Assembly: GCA_031769625.1 (NCBI GenBank)
Contig: JAUIMM010000135.1
Location: 6,065,501 to 6,129,500, forward strand
Length of the DNA: 64,000 nt
Origin: Taudactylus pleione
Taxonomy: Eukaryota > Chordata > Amphibia > Anura > Myobatrachidae
Direction of reading: 5' to 3'
Every line of letters begins with the position of its first letter. The stretch's first letter is position 1. The notes beneath the pieces are model-generated. The model ran no database searches. It saw nothing but the letters and a program-made list of their open reading frames with translations, and was not told where the DNA came from. Both the position numbers and the translations under genes were made by a program. Positions 23,217 through 34,527 of this stretch are shown here, piece by piece.

Positions 23217-23443
23217 ACTAGAGGTGTGCAGTTTGATTCTCCAGAAATCCAAATTCACCTGAATTTTGTGAATCTGGACAGATCTGAGTCGCGATTCTGC
23301 TCTCTTAGTTGTGGTTCTAATCTTTCAGCGGTTCAGAGTTTGGATATCGAATCCAAATTTCAGATTTTGGATTGATAAAATTTTTTAGAGAATCCATATC
23401 CAAAACCAAAATCAAAACACAGGGGTCAGCGAACATCCCTAAT
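23217..23443. repeat. Copy of the 'gtgcacatctcta' repeat family
   Basis: It aligns with 3290-3602 (ttctccagaaatccaaattc ... cacaggggtcagcgaacatc). Confidence 0.6.
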
Positions 23444-23785
23444 TATTACAAACAGTGTGACACATCCTACACAATGACATAAAAGAAATGAAAGTAAAAA
23501 AAGAAAATTAACATGAAATAGATCCTATACTGTAATACTTAGAAGGGTACACTGCTGTAAAGTTCATACTATTTTTACTGTTATGTACTTAGAGGTCTCA
23601 ATCTATTATTATAAAATTGGACCCTGATGTAAATTAGGAAATCATGCACATTTGCATTATGACCTAATTTCCACTGTGGCGTGTGCCTGTAAGACCTAGG
23701 GTTCATGGCATGCACACCAACTCCCACTACGTGCACTGGCATTGGAAACACATAGGCCAATCTGCTGTGATCTATGCAAATTATA
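23444..23785. other. Intron 3, unresolved sequence
   Basis: I see no exon or clear repeat. Confidence 0.4.
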
Positions 23786-24120
23786 TGAGGGTGATTCAAT
23801 AAATAAGGTAACAAGACCTCTCATTGCACAAATTTATTCAACTTGTACATATATACGTATAATCAATAGTATGGACATTGTACAGATTATTTTTCCCACA
23901 TAGACCTCATACTTGCCTAAGCATTTGCTTCAAACGTACACCAAGGCATCTATCCTGACACAGAAAAAAATCAGTGTCAAGCATCTGAAGACAGGACATG
24001 ACAGTTTCCTGAACTTCACCGTCGTTTGAGAATCACCTTCCACCCAGGTGCTTCTTCAATGATCCAGAGAAATGGAAATCAGGTCAGGGCTGTACGGCAG
24101 ATGGTCCAGTACCTCCTAAA
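23786..24120 (-). pseudogene. Mariner transposase C-terminal relic
   Basis: The left terminal sequence ggtgattcaataaataaggt leads into a minus-strand relic. Near 24085-24118 it reads EVLDHLPYSPDL, the conserved mariner segment before the last catalytic Asp. It is followed by decayed C-terminal residues ending in a GLCGKNNL-like segment. The N-terminal half is missing because other elements inserted at about 24120; the opposite mariner end is at 25600-25672. Confidence 0.65.
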
Positions 24121-25599
24121 AGTAATACTGTAACAGCTCATGCAGTTTAAAAGAGGGTTGAACTGCGCTGAAGCGTAATGGTGGGAGGCGTGTTCCAGTG
24201 TGCTGTGGTGGTGGTGAGTGTGTGGGGGTAGATAAATGGGGGTTGGGGGGGTTGGGTGGATGGTACATGGGATGGTATTGGTTTCTAGAATGTGTATGTG
24301 GGTGGGGGTGTGGGTGTGTAATGGTTCAGTGGAGTCCTGCACCTTTGTGTGGGAGTACTGCGTCCTGCACTGGTTATATTGGTGATAAGGGGGGGTTAAG
24401 GTGCACTCTGCCTTGGTGTTATGGTATGGTTGATGGGTGTGGTGAAGTGAAAGGGGAGGAGATGAGAAGGGGGGTTGTGGTGGAGGAGATGTAAAATGTA
24501 TGGATGGATGAAATTAAAAAAGCCAGACAGAAAGGGTTGGGGGCCAAATCTTTTATTGGAGAAGTCACAGTCCTGCTCCTGATGGGTCCTGGGCAGTGCG
24601 GGGGTGTGGGAGGGGTGAGACTCCGGGTGGGGAAGTTGGTGGACCTTTTCAGGGGGCTCCTTGATGTGCGGTTCAGTGACCAGCACGTATCCCCTGCTGG
24701 ACCTATGGTCTACAGTCTGTGGAGTCTCACTGAGTGGGTAATGGAGCTGGGTGAGTGGGGCAACAAGTCCACATCCCGCTTGGTGATGGGATAGTATTGG
24801 AGTACTTACCTACCAGTAGGATTTGTGGTAGGTAGTGTGTCGATGTTGCGGCCATGTGGTTGGATGATGCTTGTAATGGTGGTAAGTTGCGGAAGTCAAT
24901 TGGAGCCCAGGTTGTACTGCAGGCTGTGGGGCTGCTTGTTGCTGGAGGTCACCGGACCTGTGGTGGTGAGCGACCACTGTGCGGTGTTCGTGGTGGAACT
25001 GCTGGGAGTGCAGCTCCTGTTCTGCAATGCCAGGGGGGACACCAACTGGCAGAGGGTGGTCTGCCTGGGACGTTCGTGGGAGAGGTGCACTCGTGGGGAG
25101 GCTGGCGTGGTCGGTCACTGGAGTTGTGAACGGGGGCCAGCTGGAGTGCGTCCTGGTGTTTGGTGGGGGGTGGCCGCGATCACCGGCAGTCCCTGGTGGA
25201 GGAGGGGATCGTAGGAGGATCAGGCTGGGTATCGTGGGGCGAGTAGATGGGGCGAGTGGGTGGTGTCTCCAACCTGTATTGGCAGCATGCTGCCTTCTTA
25301 AAGGAGGTTGTAAGTGTACAATGCTAGTGGAGGTGTTAAATCCTCTACTTCTGGGAGTGGAAGACTGTAGACCATAGGTCTAATAGGAGATACGTGATGG
25401 TCACTGAACCGCACATCAAGGAGCCCCCTGAGAGGGTCCACCAACTTCCCCACCCAGAGTCTCACCCCTCCCATACCCCCCCACTGCGTAGGACCCATCA
25501 GTAGCAGCACTGTGACTTCTCAAATAAAAGATTTGGCCCCCAACCCTTTCTGCATGGCTTTTTTCATTTCATCCATCCATACATTTTACATCTCCGGTG
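24121..25599. mobile_element. Penelope-derived inverted repeat pair
   Basis: Arms at about 24487-24721 and 25365-25592 are inverted copies (agactccgggtggggaagtt at the left; the complement of its match at the right). The same sequence occurs in the 3' region of the Penelope copy at 17040-17200 (cagggggctcctt ... cccctgctggacct), so these arms derive from that family. No RT is present. A decayed hammerhead-like segment lies at 25264-25306, with a perfectly paired stem II (ggcagcatgctgcc). Confidence 0.72.
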
Positions 25600-25672
25600 G
25601 TCTACCTGCTCGGCCTGACGGGAAATTGGAATGAAATGGAAAACATTACACATGTGAGAGGTCTTGTTACTG
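25600..25672. mobile_element. Other end of the interrupted mariner
   Basis: The segment gtgagaggtcttgttac matches the internal side of the mariner TIR seen at 23805-23825. The outer part continues after 26937 (ccttacttatggagcc), so the element between is inserted in the mariner TIR. Confidence 0.55.
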
Positions 25673-25677
25673 TATAT

Positions 25678-26044
25678 ACTCGAGTATAAGCCGAGTTTTT
25701 CAGCACATTTTTTGTGCTGAAAAAGCACCCCCTCGGCTTATACTCGAGTCATGCCCGCATGGTACACTGCTGAGTAGCGTACCATGCGGGCCGCGGTGCA
25801 GACTGTGTCACTGTGACACAGCCTGCACCGCGTGCGTAGCGCTGACCGGATGGAGTTCGGTCAGCACTACACATTGCTAAACACACAGCTGCCGGAGCCG
25901 GCAGCTATGTGTTTGGTGTAATCAGCAGCCGCTGAGAGTCTGTCAGACTCTCAGCGGCTACTGCTGCTCCCACTGTGGGAGCCATCTTCCGACACCCGCA
26001 GTGGGTAATGGGAGAGACGTCGTCATGACGACGTCTCTCCCATT
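25678..26044. repeat. Chain of eight consecutive hairpins
   Basis: Adjacent inverted repeats follow one another with almost no spacer: 25678-25749 (double stem), 25753-25791 (13-bp stem), 25792-25832, 25841-25865, 25879-25914, 25923-25966, 25969-26005 (weaker, 7-bp stem) and 26007-26044 (a perfect 38-base palindrome). Stems are GC-rich and each has a different sequence. Confidence 0.92.
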
Positions 26045-26136
26045 ATGCAAAGCGGCGCAGGAGCCTGTAGCAGCGTCGGGACCAGGAGCGGGGTTACAGG
26101 TAAGCGTTTTTTTTTTTTACATTTCTTTCTACTGGG

Positions 26137-26830
26137 GGGGCTACTACCGGGGGGAACTACCAGGGGGGGATATCGCTACTGGGGGCACTACCAGAGGGGG
26201 GGGGATTAATAATGGGGGAACTACCAGGGGGGAGATGTTGCTACTGGGGGCACTACCAGGGAGGGGGGGGGGAATACTGGGGGCACTACCAGGGGGGATG
26301 TTGCTACTGGGGGCACTACAAGGGGGGGTTAATACTGGGGGCACTACCAGGGGGGGATATTGCTACTGGGGGCACTACCAGGGGGGGGATTAATACTGGG
26401 GGCACTACCAGGGGGGGATGTTGCTACTGGGGGCACTACCAGGGGGGGTTAATACTGGGGGCACTACCAGGGGGGGATATTGCTACTGGGAGCACTACCA
26501 GGGGGGATTAATATTGGAGGCACTACCAGGGGGGATGTTGCTACTGGGGGCACTACCAGGGGGGGATTAATACTGGGGGCACTACCAGGGGGGGGTATTA
26601 CTACTGGGGGCACTACCAGGGGGGTATTACTACTGGGGGCACTATCAAGGGGGGATATTACTACTGGGGGCACTATCAGGGGGGGATATTACTACTGGGG
26701 GCACTACCAGGGGGGGATATTACTACTGGGGGCACTACCAGGGGGGGATTACTACTGGGGGCACTACCAGGGGGGGATTACTACTGGGGACAGTACCAGA
26801 GGGGGGATTACTACCAGTAGCTGCTGCATT
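26137..26830. repeat. G-rich minisatellite, about 30-bp unit
   Basis: About 22-24 copies of tactgggggcactaccaggg followed by 2-6 more G and atattgc/attaata. Every unit has two runs of four or more G. The ORFs on both strands here (26001-26393, 26212-26511, 26480-26884) are repeat artefacts. Confidence 0.9.
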
Positions 26831-26960
26831 TCCCACCCTAGGCTTATACTCGAGTCAATAAGTTTTCCCAGTTTTTTGTGGTAAAATTAGGTACCTCGGC
26901 TTATATTCGGGTCGACTTATACTCGAGTATATATGGTACCTTACTTATGGAGCCACTCTT

Positions 26961-27676
26961 ATAATTGTCCGCTGATGGGGAATATAGGGGCCTATTTAAA
27001 GATCACTGTTAAAACACAGGTCTCCAGTCAGGGCCAAAACTAGGATTTTTGTCTCCTGGGGCAAGGCCACACCATAACTATTGACTCTGTCCTTTCAGAC
27101 CCCCACTGGTGTCTCTATAACAGTCTGTGTTCCCCCCACCCTTGCCATAACACTGCATCAGCTCAGGCTCTGTCTCTCCCCCTATACTGTATCTCTGCAG
27201 TAGCCTGTTTTTGCATTGCCCCTTCCCCCACCACTTACCTGGAACTTCTCCTTGCTCCTCATTAAGACAGTGGTGATAGATTCCTCACACTCTGTTTTTC
27301 AGTGCACGTAACATTACGTGTGCAGCGCAGATAGGGAATAAAAAAACTTTACTGTGCCAGGTGACTAGACCTGTATTCAACTTTATAAGGTTTTTATTCC
27401 TACCAATTTGGCATGAGGAAAGTGAGGATTTAATTTATTTGCTGGTGCTTCAAGAGTCTTCATTAGTTTGTCCGTGTATTGAATTTGGAAACCCAAAAAA
27501 TTACCATTTTAGATTTAACTGCCATCTTGCTAAAAGCTCGCCAGTTTCTGAATCCAGCACCCTATTGCATTTGGCCCTATCAGTCAATCCCAGAGATGTC
27601 TTGTAGAACGTGAGACTGCTGAGAGATATTATTGAATATGCCTTTCATTGATTGTTTGCTCTTTTTATCTGCACAG
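26961..27676. other. Intron 3, right flank, unresolved
   Basis: A C-rich stretch (27040-27260) may be part of an old dispersed repeat. No exon is seen before the acceptor of coding exon 4. Confidence 0.4.
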
Positions 27677-27784
27677 GTGAGAGGATCCCTATCATTGAAC
27701 ATCATCAGCACAATTGTCAGTGTTGTTGCATTGATCCTAATTAGCATTGAAACAGCATTATTTTATATTTTTGACATCAGAAAT
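27677..27784 (+). CDS. MS4A-like tetraspan protein, coding exon 4 (TM3)
   Basis: The acceptor ctgcacag ends at 27676 and the donor gtaagt starts at 27785. The exon has 36 codons in phase 0. It begins V-R-G-S-L-S-L-N, matching the MS4A start of TM3 (x-x-S-L-x-x-N), continues through a hydrophobic segment rich in I, V and L, and ends FYIFDIRN. The second extracellular loop would be very short if this exon joins directly to the next one. The following intron is about 29 kb, so a small missed loop exon cannot be excluded. Confidence 0.86.
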
Positions 27785-28299
27785 GTAAGTAGTAAGTTAT
27801 ATTCGAGTGTATATTTAATATAAACTACTGTAAGAAACAATGTCTAACTAACTGTATACTGAAATATATCCTTGAAAATTTAATAGTCCAGGGAAATCTT
27901 CCATTATATACAGTAATATGGATGGCCATGTTATGTAAAGGTCAAGCTGTTCTGTGGTTGGGCCTAGCATCCAGATCACAAGAGGCCATTTTGTGGTCAG
28001 ATAATCACACACACAAGCCGGCAGTCATGGTCTTCATACCTCATTTACGTGCATGTTGTAATGCCTGTTCACTGAATCAATTTAATTTTCAATGTTCTCA
28101 ACCAGTGTTATTGATTATTGGTCACACTTTTATTTTGGACCAATTTGATAATATTTTATGAAGTATTGAAATTTGTGGTGCAACTATTAAAGTTTTGTTG
28201 AAAGAATGCAACCTGGAGCTGCAGTTGTTATCTTTGCTGTTACTCATCCTCAATTTCACCAGCTTTACAAATTTATGGTGGCTGGGCAATGACTCCGTA
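27785..28299. other. Start of intron 4, unresolved
   Basis: No repeat or exon is recognised. A missed second-loop exon of the MS4A-like gene could lie anywhere in the 29-kb intron; I did not find a convincing one here. Confidence 0.4.
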
Positions 28300-28590
28300 T
28301 TGGGGGCCAGGGGCGTGACCGCACAATCGCATCATAGTTGCCCCGCCCCCTCTTTACAATGCTGAAATTAATGGCATTGTGAAGCAGGGGACAGGGCCAC
28401 AATGACACGATTCAGCGCGGATCATGTCATCGCCCCCACTGCTGCAAGGGTTTCTATTAGTAGTCCGGGGGGGCATTCGGCAGACGGGAGGCTTGCCTGC
28501 CTTTCCGGGGGGGCCGGGAGTGGCACCCGATATTCGGGAGGCTCCCGACCAAATCGGGAGGGTAGGCAAGCCTGGAGTAGTTAGTAGTAT
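28300..28590. repeat. GC-rich dispersed repeat, second copy
   Basis: 28440-28575 (tgcctgcctttccggggggg ... cacccgatattcgggaggct) matches 1792-1905. The unit contains nested inverted motifs (ggcttgcctgcc/ggtaggcaagcc) that can form a hairpin. Confidence 0.65.
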
Positions 28591-28599
28591 CAAAGTGGA

Positions 28600-29100
28600 C
28601 ATTATATACAAATATACCGAAAAATCAGGTTCTCTGCATAAGACGAAACTGTGAAAAATAGGAAGATTTAAAAATACAGATAGAAGATTTGTTGAGTAAT
28701 TTTAGTAGATGTTGCTATCCTGTACCACTATTAAACTATATGCTTTTTCCCTTTTAAATGTTAGGGGTGCAAGGTCCCGAGCTAGAAGAAAAATGTGTTT
28801 AATCAAATATTAAAATCGAACAATTAAAATCGACAATAAAAATAAATTAGTGTTTATTAAAGGAGAATTTATTCTATTTATTTCTAAGTATAACACCAAA
28901 TCGGGACATATTAAAAAGATATTCAAGTTAAATTATAATATACTTAAACAAGCCCTATTTTGTCCAAATGCTGAATGAGTAAGAAAAGAAGATTTTTTTG
29001 TGGGGGCATTCTATGTAGTTATGATCAATATAAAATGTAACTTTTATTGATTATAAAACATAAAATAATGGTACACACATAACACATGACATATAACATT
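28600..29100. other. AT-rich intron sequence
   Basis: No gene or recognised repeat is seen. Confidence 0.4.
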
Positions 29101-29111
29101 GCCATACATAT

Positions 29112-29134
29112 ACCATTATATATATATATGTATA

Positions 29135-29182
<48 letters not shown>

Positions 29183-29190
29183 CATACAGT
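29112..29190. repeat. TA/TATG microsatellite
   Basis: Mixed (TA)n, (TATG)n and (ACAT)n runs. Confidence 0.9.
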
Positions 29191-30890
29191 AGGTGTACAG
29201 TTCTGTACACCAGAAGGTTTGGATCCTATTACAGGAAATTCAATGGGCAAATAATTATGCCAAACAAAGGAAGATCAAAAAGACAAAAACATTTTGGTTT
29301 ATCAGACAAATCTGAGTGACGGCGAAATATATTTGATAATTGTATCAGCCCGTTTGATATTGTACATTTTGTCAAAAACAGAATATTGAACCAAGATTTC
29401 AAGAATCTCATATTACAGCGCACACAAAATGTTTTATGGTCACATACATCCAGTGTAGTATATATCCATTGAGGTCTGCAAGAGACATATCACCATGTTG
29501 TAGTACATAGTAAAAACAGTACAGTGTATAATTCGTCAAATGTTGTTATAAGATTTCAACAACCTCTTGTAGTGCACGCAAAATGCTTTTGGTCACACAT
29601 ATCAGGTGTAACATTTGGCCACAAAGTTCTACTCGAGATATATCAAGCTATCACTGTACATAATCAAAAATACACAGCACATTAGTAAACTGGCAGTGGA
29701 CGTATCATAACATCAATCATCAAAAATATCACCTATCAGCTATGGTAGGGTTATGTGATCTTGCTAACCCACTATTGAGATGTATGGCATAAATATTTTA
29801 CAAAATGGGCTGTGATTTCTGTTGCTCCCAGGAGCATGTGCCCCTATAATTCACTGAGAGTAAAAAAACATTGAAAAAACAATATGAATCATCAGACAAT
29901 TTGTTATGTTTTGATACAGTGTCACCTAGGGAAAAAAATATTTAGTCATGCAGAGAACAAGTTAAGTGCATTTTAGCATCTATATCTTAGTACAATACAG
30001 AATGAGCCTCCACAGCTAATTCGTGACTGGAGACTCTGTACATTGGATGGTAGTACCCAAAGTCTGTCCCCCCACTTCTGCTGTTACCACATCTTGAAAA
30101 GAACAGAGGACATGGGATGAGAGAGTGGGGTTAACAGCTGGTAAGAAGAAAGAGTAAGGGCACTTCTTTATGTCAGTTTGCACACACGTTGTCTGTCTTG
30201 ATATCCTGGACATTGCAGGACAGGCAAAGGTGGCTGGCTGATGAGAGAGCGCAAAATGAGATAAACCAGGGTAACCTGAAAAAAATATATATTATTTTAC
30301 TCAACAGGCGAGTGAGCAGGGGTAAGCAACTGTGAAAAATACTCTAGATCAGAGAGGGCTTCTGTAGTATACTGTCTACTATGTGGTGATCAGGCACATA
30401 TGGTTATAGTGGGATAAATGGATATTCGCTTTCCAGCAGTATAGAGATGATTGTTTGTATCCCAAAACACTGATGTGTTGAACAGTGTTCCGGCAATGGT
30501 AAGATAAATACCTCCATTCCTATAGTGCCTATATTGTCTGTTGATGATTGCACTTTTGAATCATTCAATACACCGAGTACCTGTAGTGTCCCATGCAGGG
30601 TCTGACTTCGGAGCTCCGGGCATGTAAGTATTGCAGTGGAGCGAGTCTTTAACTGCCCCAATTTGTGGGTAATCTCAGTTCCCTGCAGTGTATGCGTGGT
30701 ATTAGCCTCAAGCGGCATTTCTGCTTATGGAGGCCGGGCAGTCTGTAATGCTGGTCAGTGTTCACGTGGCATTAGACTGCAGGGGAAATCTGCCATATGC
30801 ACGTCTGATGGGATGGTGCATGGCCTGTCAAATCACATGACCCTTGATGATGACATACGTTTTGCCTTCAGAGAAAAACTTGTTCACATC
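29191..30890. other. Possible Penelope-related 5' sequence, unresolved
   Basis: An imperfect duplication is visible: 29395-29465 (agatttcaagaatctcatat ... tttatggtcacatacatcca) against 29555-29625 (agatttcaacaacctcttgt ...). The sequence precedes the Penelope RT fragment at 30940 on the same strand and may be its leader. No intact ORF is recognised. Confidence 0.35.
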
Positions 30891-30939
30891 CAGTAAAGTG
30901 TGGTGTGTGAGACTGGTTAAAAATACCCTTAGTAATTGT

Positions 30940-31220
30940 ATAATTAGATAATTGGTCAGATTACTGATTGAGACCAGGGGTACTGCAATGGGTGCAGCTT
31001 GTGCACCAACCTATGTGAATCTCTATTTAGGTTGGTGGGAACACAAACATGTGTTCAACGGCAAGAATAAACACTACACCAACCATAGCATTGCCTGGCA
31101 CCAATATATAGACAATATTTTGGTCATATGGGATGGTGAAGAGAAACTACTCCTCAAATGTATCCAGCATCTTAACACCAAAACTCTGAATCTCAAACTG
31201 ACACATGACATCAGTGTGTC
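30940..31220 (+). pseudogene. Penelope-like RT fragment, third family
   Basis: The + frame reads TRGTAMGAACAPTYVNLYLG (RT motif B) and then QYIDNILVIWDGEE (motif C). The second catalytic Asp of YIDD is replaced by Asn, which should abolish activity. The fragment ends abruptly at about 31218 where a C-rich array begins; the continuous 185-residue frame across that junction is accidental. Confidence 0.8.
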
Positions 31221-31487
31221 TCTAGACAGCCCGTCAGCACCCCCTTTTGTGTCCCCAGTCAGCCTCACCCCCTTCTGTGTTCCCAGACAGGCAGACAGCA
31301 CCCACTTGTGTCCCCAGACAGCACCCACTTTGGTGTCCCCAGACAGCCTGTCAGCACCCCCTTCTGTGTCCCCAGACAGAGCCAGCACCCCCTTTTGTGT
31401 CTCTAGACAGCCTGCCAGCACCCCCTTTTGTGCCTCCAGACAGCCTGCCAGCATTCCCTCCTGTGTCCCCAGACAGCCTATATATGA
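31221..31487. repeat. C-rich minisatellite, about 31-35-bp unit (left block)
   Basis: About eight copies of cagcacccccttttgtgtcc followed by ccagacagcctg. Same orientation and unit as 32458-32680. ORFs on both strands are artefacts. Confidence 0.85.
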
Positions 31488-32457
31488 CAAAGTTGTGAGT
31501 ACGCACTAGTAATACAATTGAAATGAATGGAAAATTGCTATTGCATAATTGCTACCAACATCATGGTTCATCACAATAAAATTTTTTTGGATGACTCTAA
31601 GGTTTGTGCTAAACACATATAAAAGTACTTTCTGCAAGAAGCAGAGGAAAAGGACAAAAATGCCTTTGGGATATCACTTTGCTTCTCATAGTGCAAACTC
31701 TGCTGATATTATATGGCAATTTAATATATGCATTTATCACTACTCCAAGGTGTACTATTCTTTTCCTAGCATATCTGCTAAAACCAATATGAGTTAACAT
31801 ACTTGGGATAAAAGTCCTCCCAATCACAATCCTCTTAGTTATATGGGGACACAGATTTTATCACTATCAGCAATGTCAATATATGTGTACTGATATTTAA
31901 TTACAATATATATCCCTCACTTATCTACAGGGGACACAGATTTCAAAGCTGCTGGATTAGCTTAATAAGTCATCTTTCTTAGTTATCATAGTGTGGTTTC
32001 TTACAATATATAATTGTTTCTGACCGACTATCATTTATGTATATGTCGATCACAACAGATATCTAATTAAAAACTACTATAGTTCGCCAGATATGTACTG
32101 TATGAAGTAATCATATGTGCCTCCCTGTAGATTGAATTAGGGTTAATTAGAATATTCATTACCCTTAACAGGAGCTGATTACTCATTGGATTTTTATCAA
32201 TAATAAATAATAATACTCATTTACACTTCAAAGGACGTTTATATTGTTCTTTTTTGTCCTTAGTAGATTTCTATGTTATATCTACACATCACCCTCTGGG
32301 GAGAACTTCCTTTTAAAGGTGTATATTAAACGTTAAGTTTTATTCATACTAATCATTCCATCATCATCCATATATAAATAATTATCTGTCATAAGAGTGC
32401 ACCTACAAAGGCATATTTGTCCTTTTCCTCTGCTTCTTGCAGAAAGTACTTTTATAT
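31488..32457. other. AT-rich insert with inverted ends inside the C-rich array
   Basis: A 51-base inverted repeat (31616-31667 and 32407-32457, one mismatch; core agtactttctgcaagaagca) brackets most of this segment. The right arm directly abuts the resumed array. I see no coding capacity and do not recognise the family. Confidence 0.6.
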
Positions 32458-32770
32458 GTCCCCAGACTGCCTGACAGCACCCACTTGTGTCTCCAGACAG
32501 AACCCAGTTATGTGTCCCCAGACAGCCTGTCAGCACCCCCTTTTGTGTCCCCAGACAGCCAGCACCCCCTTTTGTGTCCCCAGACAGCCAGAACCCCCTT
32601 TTGTGTCTCTATACAGCCTGACAGCACCCCCTTTTTTGTCCACAGACAGCCTGACCCCCTTCTGTGTTCCAGCCTGACCTGCCTTCTATGCTCCAAGCCA
32701 ATCAGCCCCCCTTCTGTATTCCCAGCCAGCCAGCCCCCATTCTGTCCCCAGCTCTCTCACTTACCTTTTT
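32458..32770. repeat. C-rich minisatellite (right block)
   Basis: It continues the unit of the left block and grades into ccagccagccccc-type sequence by 32740. Confidence 0.8.
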
Positions 32771-33049
32771 ATTGACTTTGCGGCTCCACTCTTGCAGTCA
32801 TGACGTCACACGCCATGTACCTTCAGACAAAAAAACTTTATTTCTCAGTGGCTGAGCAGAAGGGTGGCCGTGCTTGTGGGCGGGTGGGAAAGTGGGCAGG
32901 GTAGTGGGCGGGCCAAGAGCTTGTGGACGGCCCTCCGGCACGGCTTCAGAGTTCACTTTATGGCTATCGCTGCAGCATTGTAGTGTGGGTTTGGATGACA
33001 TCACTTTATAAAACTTAATAACTTGATTTAAATCAATGCATTGCCAGGT
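32771..33049. other. GC-rich flank, unresolved
   Basis: Includes atgacgtcac near 32799 and a gtgggcggg-rich stretch (32876-32910). No gene is seen. Confidence 0.35.
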
Positions 33050-33877
33050 ACTTCAGCTATATTTAGAATACAGCAGATGGACGGTGGGCCTCCCAGGATA
33101 TTACTAACACTAACTATACCACTAGCAGCATACTCTTAGAGGTGTTCCAACCTCCTAAATTAAGTGGTAGTGTCGGGGAAAGGGTAAGCGCTCTGTGATG
33201 TAGGCTGACGTACTAGTTGTTCCCTATTCTGTACACTACTTAGTAGATGTATCTGGATACGGATGTAGTAATTGTTTGTAAAGTTTTATGTGACAGCTAT
33301 ACCCTAACTTTTGAGCCAGTCCAATACCTTGGTCCAACCGGTCAGCAATAACTGTGGGCAGAATCTTCCCTCTGAGTTAACTGTTGGTGTGCAAAGTCAG
33401 TGGTGACAAAAGAAACTGTTCAATAGTTAATAGCGAAATACCAGTATGCCTGCTGGGCAAAAACTGTGGGCAGTGTTTTCATTAAAAAGATTAGCAATAA
33501 AATCCTAGTCCCGTATGCTGCTCATGTAACTCCTTATTTGTTGCATATGCAGTGGTGAGCCCCTTCTCTTTCTTCCATTCCACCTCAGGTACCTCAAAAG
33601 AATGAGTGCGGTGTCAGGATAATGTGGACACTGGTGTTGCAGATAAGGGTAGTTTGGATGGTACTTACCCTAAAATGCTTCTGATGGTCTCTCCTGGTAA
33701 CCGGCTCCTCTCCTTGTGGGTGTGAGTAAGTGGATATGAGTGGGGTGGCATACGCTAATAATGTACTAATGGGAGTGTAGATAATCAGGATTTATTAAAT
33801 AATCAAAAGGTCACATGACCATCAATCAAAAACATAGCCATGAAAATATTTAAAAGTCAATTGGGTGATAGGTGTCT

Positions 33878-33918
33878 GTCCCAACGCGTTTCGTCCACAG
33901 TTGGACTTTTTCAAGGGC
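33878..33918 (-). ncRNA. Hammerhead-ribozyme-like motif in second Penelope copy
   Basis: Read on the minus strand: GCCC, TTGAAAA, AGTCC-AACTGT-GGAC, GAAA, CGCGTT, GGGAC. Stem II (GTCC/GGAC) and the GAAA box followed by ACGCGTT are conserved. Stem I is CCC/GGG. Box 1 departs from CTGATGA. Confidence 0.55.
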
Positions 33919-34527
33919 AAATGTGGTTCTCTGCATGTTCACCTACTTTATACTTTCATAGCAGTCCATTTGCAGCATTTCCCCGCCGCACTTCTGGGTT
34001 CGTCACTGTTCCCGCTCACGTGACGTGTCACATGAGTTCCTTGTAACCTGTCCATGTTGCACGAGCGTCATGCTCATATCGTCGCCCTCTTCTGTAATGG
34101 CTTAGTGTAGCGATATGTTCCTCTAGTGATGGAGTGTGCCTAAGGGTGCCACGCATGTACTGCCCTATTGTTTGGTCTCCGGTGTCTCACTATGGCGGCG
34201 GCCATCTTGTGGAAGTCTCAGGACCAAAGCGTTCCTGCTGTCATTTTAAGCCCTCTAAAGGCAGATATATTGTAGAGTGATATTGGGTGACAATAATACA
34301 CTGTTGTATATAGTGTATTGTTGTTCAATCCTGGGGATAAATTATGGATGTACCTTACTTCAATTTCCTTATCTTAATATTATGTCATAATATCGATTCT
34401 TTTTTTAATGAAGTTGATCATGTTCTACATAATCTGTCCTACACTGTCGGAAACAGAACGACCGTTCTCCAATTAATCATACGTGCTCACACAGGCATAA
34501 TTATATGAATGTCTATCAAAGCCACAT

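Larger units (their letters stand above)
25673..26937. mobile_element. TIR element with 'tatactcgagtataag' ends
   Basis: The left end tgtatatactcgagtataag and the right end ctt-atactcgagtatatatg are inverted, and each end itself contains the palindrome CTCGAG. Additional copies of cggcttatactcgagt lie inside both ends. It has no transposase. The body consists of a hairpin chain (25678-26044) and a G-rich array (26137-26830). It sits inside a mariner TIR, probably with a short duplication around gttac/gtacc. Confidence 0.78.

Noticed and set aside
24825..25377. Overlapping + strand ORFs of 91-132 residues
   Set aside because: They lie in the G-rich spacer of a Penelope-derived inverted repeat and show no domain.
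26001..26884. Gly- and Tyr-rich ORFs of 99-134 residues
   Set aside because: Products of the G-rich 30-base repeat, with frames open on both strands.
31074..31490. 138-residue minus-strand ORF with GDTKGG-like repeats
   Set aside because: It is the reverse reading of the C-rich array.
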